Assembly (NCBI GenBank): GCA_946478635.1
Contig: CAMLCX010000301.1
Coordinates: forward strand, 1 to 6,248
Source: an uncultured Pseudomonadota bacterium
Lineage (GTDB): Bacteria; Desulfobacterota_B; Binatia; UBA9968
Length of the DNA: 6,248 nt
Direction: 5' to 3'
Position numbers and translations under genes: made by a program. Below the pieces are notes generated by a model. It was not told the DNA's origin and searched no databases. It saw nothing but the letters and a program-made list of their open reading frames with translations. Positions 1 through 5,141 of this stretch are shown piece after piece (position 1 is the first letter of the stretch; every line of letters begins with the position of its first letter).

Positions 1-110
1 GTTGATATCGCAATCGAGCAACAGCGTTCGTGGTGAGGCTCTCGAACCATGAACGCTATTGCGACACGGTCTCCGACGGGGAAGGACAAAGGTAGGGGTG
101 ATGGGTTTGA
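1..110. other. Non-coding flank after ptsP
   Basis: No credible reading frame was found here on either strand. Apart from the inverted repeat at 18-62 there is no recognisable promoter, T-rich terminator or RNA gene. ptsP transcription, running right to left, would enter this stretch at 110. No second gene begins before the window edge, so whether ptsP is followed by another gene of the nitrogen PTS cannot be told. Confidence 0.5.
18..62. repeat. Long imperfect inverted repeat / hairpin downstream of ptsP
   Basis: Arms 18-34 and 46-62 pair over 17 positions: 15 Watson-Crick pairs, one G-T wobble (30/50) and one C/A mismatch (22/58). The core arms are AGCGTTCGTGG and CCATGAACGCT. The 11-base loop can fold further (GAG 35-37 with CTC 41-43). 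It starts 49 bases past the ptsP stop codon when read along the ptsP transcript. No T-run follows on either strand, so it is not a classical intrinsic terminator. It could be an mRNA 3'-end stabiliser, a dispersed palindrome or a protein-binding site. The pairing is seen directly; the role is unknown. Confidence 0.55.
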
Positions 111-2510
111 CTAATGATACATTTCTAACAGTTCAATCATGCCCAGGTCGCGCATTTGGTTGAACAAATAGCGCTTGATCTCGCCCATGGAATCCATTTT
201 AAGAACGATCTCGGCGGTGGCTTTGGCGGTCCGATAGCTGATCGAGCGAACTGCTTTCTTGATCACGGGGATGTAGAGCGAGCCCATGCTGAACTCTTCC
301 AAGCCCATACCCAGGAGCACGATGGCGCTAACCGGGTCGCCCGCCATCTCACCGCACATTCCGATCCGCTTTCCTTGGCGCTTGCCGGCTTCGATGGTCG
401 AACTCAGGGCGGAGAGGACCGCGGGATGCAGGGGCTCGTAGAGGCTCGCGACCTTGCGGTTGCTCCGATCGACCGCCAACAGATACTGAATCAGATCGTT
501 GGTGCCGATGCTCAAAAAATCCACTTCACGGAGAAAGCGTTCGGCAAGCTGAACAGCAGCCGGCACTTCCACCATGATGCCGAGTTCCATCTGGCGGTCG
601 TAAGGCGTGCCTTCGTGTTCGAGCTCGCTTTTGGCTTCCGCGAGGATCTCTTTGACCTTCAGAATTTCTTCAAGGCTTGAAATCATCGGAATCAACATGC
701 GCACCCGGCCAAGATCGCCGGCGCGAAGAATCGCCCTGAGCTGGGTTTTGAAGATCTCTTCCACTTCCAGGGAAATACGGATCGAGCGCCAGCCTAAAAA
801 CGGATTGGGCTCGGCCGTAACGCTGCGCATATACGATGGATACTTGTCGGCGCCGATATCCAAGGTTCTGATGGTCACCGGTTTGCCGACCATGCCCTCG
901 ACCACTTTGGAGTAAAGCGAGTATTGATCTTCTTCGCTGGGAAAATCGCGATGGGTCAGGAACGGGATCTCGGTGCGGTAAAGTCCCACTCCTTGCGCGC
1001 CGTGCAACTGCGCGAACGCGACGTCGCTTAACAAACCAATATTGGCGTACAGGGACACGCGGTGGCCGTCGGTGGTTTCTGCCGGGAGATTCTTAAGCCC
1101 GCTCAACTCGCGGTTCAATTCCGCGTAATCGCGCTCGAGGCGGTCGTACTCGCGGATGATTTCCGAGTTTGGATTGACGTGCACGCTGCCCGCGTTGCCG
1201 TCGATGATCAGCATGTCGCCCGGATGGACGGACTCGGCGAGATTTTCGATGGCGACCACGCTGGGAATTTCGAAGGACTTTGCCAGGATAGAGGCATGGG
1301 AGGTTACGCCGCCGGTGGCCAGGGCGATGCCGCGGAATTTGTCGCCTTCGAGCATGCTCAAGTCCGCCGGCGAAAGATCTTCGGCGACGAGTACCGCGTC
1401 GTCCGGAATCGCGTACTGCTGCCCCGGCATGCCGGTTAAATTTTCCAGCAGTCTTTGGGCGGCATCCTTGACATCGGTTGTCCGCTCGCGGAGATAGTCA
1501 TCTTCAATGCTGGCGATGGAGGTCAAATACTGCTCAAAAACCACTTTGACCGCATATTCGGCGGCGTAGCCTTCCCTGAGAATTTGCGTCTCGATCTGCT
1601 GGATAATGGCAGGATCCTCGAGGATCAGACGGTATACGTCGAAGATCGCGGTTTCCTCTTTCGAGATCAATTGATTCATGCGGCGCTTGACGACGTTGAT
1701 TTGCTCAATGCCGCGTTCCACCGCGCCACGAAAACGTTCACGCTCGCGCTCCGGGTTTCGCGATTTCTTCTTTTGGATCGCGCTCAGTTCCATGCGCGGT
1801 TGAAGAACGAAAGCTTTGCCCCGGCCAAAGCCGGGCGACGCCGCCAGGCCGTCCAGGCGGCCGCGCCAGTGCTGCTTGGATTTCACCACTTTGTCCCGGC
1901 GATAGCCCTCGTAGGAGCGCAGTTTGCGCATGGCGTCGTTCATGCGCTTTTGAAAGCTTTTGCGCTCCTGCTCTTTACTCTTGAGCGATTCGGCAAGCCG
2001 GGCCTGGACGATGATGCTCGCTGCCTGACTCGAGATCGCCGTGAGCAGGCGAATTTCATCCCTGGAGAAGTCGCGCCGCCGCGACGTCTGGACGACCAGG
2101 ACGCCCAGGGGCATTCGTCTTTCGATCAGCGGCACGCCGAGAAAAGAATGAAAATGCTCCTCGTGGGTCTCGGGAAAATATTTGTAACGCGGATGCGCGA
2201 GAGTGTCGGCAACCATGACCGGCTTCATTCTCTCGATGACCAAACCGGTCAATCCCTCGCCGGTGCCCATCGACACTTTGCCCACCGATTCCGGATCGAG
2301 GCCCTTGGTGGCGCGCAAGGTCAGGCGACGTTTGTCGCGATCGAGGATGTAAATGGAGCAGACCTCTGTCTGCATGCGGTCGGCGACAGTGGCAACGATG
2401 CTCTCAAGCGTCTCCTGCAAATCGTGCGAATGGCTGATGAGGGTGCTGATATCCTCAAGGATGTCCAGGTGAGGCCGTAATTTCCGCGTTTTTTTCTTTG
2501 CCTTGACCAT
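111..2510 (-). CDS. ptsP: Phosphoenolpyruvate-protein phosphotransferase PtsP (EI-Ntr), GAF-domain type
   Basis: Cytoplasmic first enzyme of the nitrogen-related PTS. It autophosphorylates from PEP on a histidine and passes the phosphate to NPr and then EIIA-Ntr. Domains in order: basic N-terminus (about 1-15), GAF sensor domain (about 16-172), basic helical linker (about 175-220), PEP-utiliser N-terminal domain (about 221-350), phosphohistidine swivel domain (about 370-450) and C-terminal PEP-binding barrel (about 478-770). Visible motifs: GGVTSHASILAKS with phospho-acceptor His405, DIGADK at 551-556, GTNDLIQYLLAVDR at 669-682, and CGEMAG with the catalytic Cys719. All key residues are present, so it should be active. 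At 799 residues it is somewhat longer than the E. coli protein (about 748). The ATG at 2510 is the furthest upstream start, because an in-frame TGA lies five codons before it; no strong Shine-Dalgarno sequence is seen. In characterised homologues the GAF domain responds to glutamine and 2-oxoglutarate; that is family knowledge only. It is transcribed divergently from the VOC gene, and no ptsN, ptsO or rpoN is in view. Confidence 0.96.
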   Translation of the reverse strand: MVKAKKKTRKLRPHLDILEDISTLISHSHDLQETLESIVATVADRMQTEVCSIYILDRDKRRLTLRATKGLDPESVGKVSMGTGEGLTGLVIERMKPVMVADTLAHPRYKYFPETHEEHFHSFLGVPLIERRMPLGVLVVQTSRRRDFSRDEIRLLTAISSQAASIIVQARLAESLKSKEQERKSFQKRMNDAMRKLRSYEGYRRDKVVKSKQHWRGRLDGLAASPGFGRGKAFVLQPRMELSAIQKKKSRNPERERERFRGAVERGIEQINVVKRRMNQLISKEETAIFDVYRLILEDPAIIQQIETQILREGYAAEYAVKVVFEQYLTSIASIEDDYLRERTTDVKDAAQRLLENLTGMPGQQYAIPDDAVLVAEDLSPADLSMLEGDKFRGIALATGGVTSHASILAKSFEIPSVVAIENLAESVHPGDMLIIDGNAGSVHVNPNSEIIREYDRLERDYAELNRELSGLKNLPAETTDGHRVSLYANIGLLSDVAFAQLHGAQGVGLYRTEIPFLTHRDFPSEEDQYSLYSKVVEGMVGKPVTIRTLDIGADKYPSYMRSVTAEPNPFLGWRSIRISLEVEEIFKTQLRAILRAGDLGRVRMLIPMISSLEEILKVKEILAEAKSELEHEGTPYDRQMELGIMVEVPAAVQLAERFLREVDFLSIGTNDLIQYLLAVDRSNRKVASLYEPLHPAVLSALSSTIEAGKRQGKRIGMCGEMAGDPVSAIVLLGMGLEEFSMGSLYIPVIKKAVRSISYRTAKATAEIVLKMDSMGEIKRYLFNQMRDLGMIELLEMYH

Positions 2511-2593
2511 GGCGTCACAAAAAACTCAATCTTCTTTAGAACATAATTCCTCAAATTCCGCTAGCGACGTTGATGGTCCAAAAATCTCCGCTT

Positions 2594-2611
2594 CCCCTTT
2601 TTCAAAAGGAA
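2594..2611. repeat. Degenerate CCCCTTTTTCAAAAGG dispersed-type hairpin
   Basis: CCTTTT (2596-2601) pairs perfectly with AAAAGG (2604-2609) across two bases. It looks like a decayed copy of the CCCCCTTTTTCAAAGGGGG-style palindrome that is scattered between genes in many bacteria of this kind and often translates as a spurious FSKGG-like peptide. Here the right arm has lost its G run (GGAAAA). Only one copy is present, so membership of a repeat family is inference from memory. Confidence 0.4.
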
Positions 2612-2661
2612 AAAATTGAAATACCCCGCCGCAAACTGCATCGAAGGCATCACACGAGAAA

Positions 2662-2716
2662 TGGAGTGTTGGAGTATCGGGTTTTAAATGCATCACTCCA
2701 TCACTCCAGTACTCCA
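2662..2716. repeat. Inverted cluster of 8-bp TGGAGTNN repeats
   Basis: The left arm has two head-to-tail units, TGGAGTGT (2662-2669) and TGGAGTAT (2670-2677). After a 15-base spacer, three units follow in the opposite orientation, reading on the minus strand TGGAGTAC (2709-2716), TGGAGTGA (2701-2708) and TGGAGTGA (2693-2700). The arms 2662-2677 and 2692-2708 can pair with one mismatch and one extra base, giving a hairpin in either transcript. The same unit occurs as a direct array at 5110-5141. The 8-bp phase is exact within each arm. Function is unknown; it resembles a dispersed intergenic minisatellite. Confidence 0.75.
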
Positions 2717-2804
2717 GTTTCTGGTACGTTGAAGCGAGGTGATTGGTCGCACCCTCCAACGATGCTCCGGGCGCTCGGCCTGTGACAGCAGCCTGCTAGC
2801 CGGC

Positions 2805-2832
2805 CTGCAATTGTCGCTCGTTGTGATATAGT
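2805..2832 (+). promoter_or_regulatory. Candidate extended -10 promoter for the VOC gene
   Basis: TG-A-TATAGT at 2824-2832 matches the extended -10 consensus TGnTATAAT with one mismatch. A weak -35-like CTGCAA (2805-2810) lies 16 bases upstream, which is acceptable because extended -10 promoters depend less on a -35. Transcription would begin about seven bases past the -10, at roughly 2839, the first base of the VOC start codon. The sequence match is direct; activity is inferred. Confidence 0.4.
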
Positions 2833-2838
2833 CCCGCC

Positions 2839-3249
2839 ATGGGCGGACTCGCCGGGCTTAAAGGCATGCGTCATATCGCGCTCAAGGTGCGCGACGTCGC
2901 GCGGTCGAAGCGATTCTATCAAGATATTTTCGGCATGGCTGTCGTCTGGGAGCCGGATCCGCGGAACGTTTATCTTTCCTCGGGCTCCGACAACATCGCG
3001 ATCCATGAAGTGTCAGACCGTTTTTTCAAAATCGCCGAGGAGAGGCAGCTCGATCACCTGGGTTTCGTGGTTGAGAGCATCGAGCGGGTCAAGGAACTTG
3101 AAATGGAGTTTCGTTCTCAAGGCGTGATGATCGTGCATCCTTTTAAGATTCACCGCGACGGCAGCGCGTCTTTTTACTGCGCCGATCCGGACGGTATCGT
3201 CATCCAGATGCTCTACGAGCCGACGCTCAGCCCGCAGAAGATCGGCTGA
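2839..3249 (+). CDS. VOC superfamily protein (glyoxalase / bleomycin resistance / dioxygenase fold)
   Basis: A 136-residue single-domain protein with two beta-alpha-beta-beta-beta modules. The first starts at MRHIALKVRDVARSKRFYQ (10-28), with the typical pattern His, then an SxxFY helix, then an FGM turn. The second starts at LDHLGFVVES (71-80) and ends in ADPDGIVIQMLYEP (115-128), the usual C-terminal VOC signature. Likely metal ligands are His12, His56 or Glu57, and His73. The last position, normally Glu, is Gln123. The fold is clear, but the reaction (isomerase, lyase, dioxygenase or antibiotic binding) cannot be told from sequence. The start is uncertain: ATG 2839 has no Shine-Dalgarno but sits at a predicted transcription start, while ATG 2866 (Met10) has only AAAGG one base upstream, too close to work normally. 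It is followed by a 167-bp gap, so it is probably not in the same operon as the amidohydrolase. Confidence 0.88.
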   Translation: MGGLAGLKGMRHIALKVRDVARSKRFYQDIFGMAVVWEPDPRNVYLSSGSDNIAIHEVSDRFFKIAEERQLDHLGFVVESIERVKELEMEFRSQGVMIVHPFKIHRDGSASFYCADPDGIVIQMLYEPTLSPQKIG

Positions 3250-3326
3250 TTATTTACGTTGCCGGTCGTCCACGGCCCTGGCGGTCAAAGGAACGTCGAT
3301 TGTATCGAGCCACGCTTCTCGAACCC

Positions 3327-3355
3327 TTGACGCTCGTCACAAACTTCGATTAACG
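3327..3355 (+). promoter_or_regulatory. Possible promoter with overlapping palindrome upstream of the amidohydrolase
   Basis: TTGACG (3327-3332) matches the -35 consensus at five of six bases. A poor -10 (around ATTAAC/TTAACG, 3349-3355) lies 16-17 bases downstream. The perfect palindrome TGACG-CT-CGTCA (3328-3339) overlaps the -35, the arrangement expected of a repressor operator. The 9-mer GGCGGTCAA also occurs twice in this gap (3280-3288 and 3360-3368), 80 bp apart. Motifs of this size are only weakly significant, so the call is tentative. Confidence 0.25.
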
Positions 3356-3406
3356 TTCAGGCGGTCAACCGATGGCGGCGGATTCGATTGTGCGACTCTA
3401 AACAAA

Positions 3407-3411
3407 GGGAG
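3407..3411 (+). promoter_or_regulatory. Ribosome binding site of the amidohydrolase
   Basis: GGGAG, within AAAGGGAG, lies five bases before the ATG at 3417. It is a strong Shine-Dalgarno match at good spacing and fixes the start of the gene. Confidence 0.75.
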
Positions 3412-3416
3412 CGGCT

Positions 3417-5102
3417 ATGTACGATCTACTTTTGAAAGGTGGGCGAATTTACGATGGTTCAGGCATGCCGAGCTACAACGGCGATGTCGGGATCAAGGAC
3501 GGCAGGATCGTCGAGATCGGCCGTTTGAACGGCGCTAAACGAACTCTCAACGTCGACGGCTTGGCGGTGTCGCCTGGTTTTATCGATCCGCACACCCATC
3601 TGGATGCGCAGCTGCTCTGGGATCCGCTCGGCACTTCGTCCTGCTTCCACGGCGTGACCTCGGTCATTGTCGGCAACTGCGGTTTGAGCCTGGCGCCGGC
3701 CAAGCCTGAAGACCGCGATGCGGTGATCAAAAGCTTTGTGCGCGTCGAGGCAATCAGCCGGCGGGTGCTGGAAGAAGGGTTCGAGTGGAAGTGGACTTCC
3801 ACGGGCGAGTATCTAGGCGTGCTCGGCAACCGGCTGGGCATCAATGCGGCGGCGCTGGTGGGCCATATTGCCGTGCGCCACTACGTCATGGGCGAAGACG
3901 CGGTGGAGCGCCAGGCCACCGCCGAAGAAGTCGGCAAGATGAAGCAACTCGTCCGCCGCGGGATGGAAGCGGGCGCGGTGGGTTTTTCCACCAATCAAAA
4001 TCCACGTCACATCCGCGAGGACAGAAAGCCGGTGGCGAGCCGGCTCGCATCCGACGAGGAGTTAGGATCGCTGCTGGACGTGTTGGGCGAAATGAATGCC
4101 GGAGTGGTGCAACTGAGCGGCGGCGGCGCGGATGCGCGCGGGCGCATCGCCTACGCCGCGGGAATGGCGCGCCGCACGGGGCGGCCGGTGTTGTGGCAAA
4201 GCATCACTCACAGCTGGAGCCGGCCCAATTTTTGGCAGGAGATGCTCGCCAACACGCAGCGTATTTTCAAGGAAGAAGGACTGCCGATTTACGCCATGAC
4301 GCAGGCCAAGCCTTTTGAGAATCGCTACACATTGCTCGATGCGCAATGCTTCGATGAATTTCCCACCTGGAAGGCGGCCATGTTCAGCCCCGTGGCGGCG
4401 CGCAAGCAGATGTTTGCCGATCCGGAGGTGCGAAAAAAATTGCGCGCGGAGGCGATCGAAGATCAGTCGCCGTCGGTTTTTCCACGCCGCTGGGATGTGG
4501 TCTTCGTCGATCATGTCGGGCTGGACAAAAATAAACCGTTCGAGAGAAAATCGGTGCAAGAAGTCGCCAAGGCCCAGGGTAAAGACGGCCTCGATTGTTT
4601 TCTCGATCTGTCCCTGGAAGAAGATCTCAAAGCGCGATTCGCGCACATCAATACCCAGGGCGACCCGAACGCGGTATGCGAGATTCTCAAGCATCCGTCC
4701 GTGATGATCGGGCAGTCCGATGCCGGCGCGCATATGGGTTACGATGCGCGGTTCGGCTACAGCACGGCATTTCTCGGCCGCTGGGTGCGCGATCACGGCA
4801 TCATGAGTCTTGAGGATGCGGTCCATAAATTAACCTTTCGCGTGGCTTCGATCTTCGGCCTTGGCGATCGCGGCTTGCTGCGTCCGGGTCTCGCCGCCGA
4901 TGTCGCCGTTTTCGATCCCAAGACCGTCAACACACTGGAGCCGGAGTATGTGCAGGACCTGCCGGGCAATGAAACGCGCATGATCCAGCGGGCGGCCGGT
5001 GTTCCCCACACCGTTGTCAACGGCGAGGTGGTGATCGAAAACGGCGCGCCGACCGGCACGTTGCCGGGCAAGGTGCTTCGGCCCACCGGGTGGCGGGAAT
5101 AA
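3417..5102 (+). CDS. Amidohydrolase family protein, D-aminoacylase / N-acyl-D-amino-acid deacylase type
   Basis: A 561-residue cytoplasmic metal-dependent hydrolase of the amidohydrolase superfamily (Amidohydro_3 group), expected to cleave an amide or similar bond in an N-acyl amino acid or cyclic amide. The N-terminal sandwich begins DLLLKGGRIYDGSG with VGIKDGRIVEIG. The barrel opens with PGFIDPHTHLD (metal ligands His59 and His61) and is followed by VGNCG, whose Cys88 matches the zinc-binding cysteine of D-aminoacylase. Further motifs are ALVGH (His150), GAVGFSTN (187-193) and SDAGAH with the probable catalytic Asp435. The C-terminus returns to the sandwich (RGLLRPGLAADVAVFD, VVNGEVV). No signal peptide is seen. 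It is longer than the roughly 480-residue D-aminoacylase of Alcaligenes; the extra length lies mostly around 290-400. The usual strand-5 ISHLK-like histidine is not evident, the local sequence being VVQLSGGG (230-237). The true substrate is therefore uncertain. The binding-protein gene follows 35 bp downstream, suggesting a shared catabolic role. Confidence 0.88.
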   Translation: MYDLLLKGGRIYDGSGMPSYNGDVGIKDGRIVEIGRLNGAKRTLNVDGLAVSPGFIDPHTHLDAQLLWDPLGTSSCFHGVTSVIVGNCGLSLAPAKPEDRDAVIKSFVRVEAISRRVLEEGFEWKWTSTGEYLGVLGNRLGINAAALVGHIAVRHYVMGEDAVERQATAEEVGKMKQLVRRGMEAGAVGFSTNQNPRHIREDRKPVASRLASDEELGSLLDVLGEMNAGVVQLSGGGADARGRIAYAAGMARRTGRPVLWQSITHSWSRPNFWQEMLANTQRIFKEEGLPIYAMTQAKPFENRYTLLDAQCFDEFPTWKAAMFSPVAARKQMFADPEVRKKLRAEAIEDQSPSVFPRRWDVVFVDHVGLDKNKPFERKSVQEVAKAQGKDGLDCFLDLSLEEDLKARFAHINTQGDPNAVCEILKHPSVMIGQSDAGAHMGYDARFGYSTAFLGRWVRDHGIMSLEDAVHKLTFRVASIFGLGDRGLLRPGLAADVAVFDPKTVNTLEPEYVQDLPGNETRMIQRAAGVPHTVVNGEVVIENGAPTGTLPGKVLRPTGWRE

Positions 5103-5109
5103 GATGAAT

Positions 5110-5141
5110 TGGAGTGATGGAGTAGCGGAGTAATGGAGTGA
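5110..5141 (+). repeat. Tandem array of four 8-bp TGGAGTNN repeats overlapping the binding-protein start
   Basis: Four units in exact 8-bp phase: TGGAGTGA (5110-5117), TGGAGTAG (5118-5125), CGGAGTAA (5126-5133) and TGGAGTGA (5134-5141). It fills most of the 35-bp gap between the amidohydrolase stop and the next gene, and its last unit contains the GTG at 5138 and the first base of the ATG at 5141. Every unit carries a GGAG Shine-Dalgarno-like core. It belongs to the same family as the inverted cluster at 2662-2716. Confidence 0.8.
5127..5130 (+). promoter_or_regulatory. Ribosome binding site candidate of the binding protein, inside the repeat
   Basis: GGAG of the third repeat unit lies 7 bases before GTG 5138 and 10 bases before ATG 5141, the best-spaced match for either start. 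The GGAG of the fourth unit (5135-5138) overlaps or abuts the start codons and is too close to work. This does not clearly decide between the two starts; the encoded proteins differ by one residue. Confidence 0.5.

Larger units (their letters stand above)
2511..2838. other. Divergent intergenic region rich in short repeats
   Basis: This 328-bp stretch separates ptsP (leftward) from the VOC gene (rightward), so promoters for both must lie here or nearby. It is more AT-rich than the genes on the ptsP side (about 2515-2620). It contains a degenerate CCTTTT/AAAAGG hairpin at 2596-2609, an inverted cluster of 8-bp TGGAGTNN units at 2662-2716, and an extended -10 promoter candidate at 2824-2832. 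I found no convincing promoter for ptsP and no credible small gene. Short frames here translate into repeat-derived peptides and should not be annotated as proteins. Confidence 0.7.

Noticed and set aside
1455..2480. Long open frame on the plus strand (341 codons) opposite ptsP
   Set aside because: It lies wholly inside the antisense of a strongly conserved PtsP sequence, has no recognisable domain, and is what GC-rich codon bias produces on the opposite strand.
2321..2554. Minus-strand frame overlapping the 5' end of ptsP in another phase
   Set aside because: It overlaps the GAF-encoding part of ptsP, has no domain of its own, and ptsP is intact, so it is neither a frameshifted piece nor an upstream gene.
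2596..2620. CCTTTT/AAAAGG hairpin as an intrinsic terminator
   Set aside because: The stem is AT-rich and short, it is followed by an A-run rather than a T-run on the plus strand, and it lies between divergent gene starts where no terminator is expected.
2662..2716. CRISPR-like array
   Set aside because: The units are 8 bp, contiguous and without spacers, and they include an inverted arrangement; this is not a CRISPR structure.
2526..2785. Short frames of 71-77 codons on both strands in the ptsP-VOC gap
   Set aside because: Their sequences are translations of the 8-bp repeats and the CCTTTT/AAAAGG hairpin (peptides such as LHHSSTP and SPLPLFQK), a common source of false genes.
3250..3285. 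Possible terminator after the VOC gene
   Set aside because: The GC-rich stretch contains only short imperfect pairings (GGCCG/CGGCC-like) and no following T-run.
4062..4826. Open frame on the minus strand (254 codons) opposite the amidohydrolase
   Set aside because: It is antisense to the conserved barrel of the amidohydrolase and shows no family motif; it is a shadow frame.
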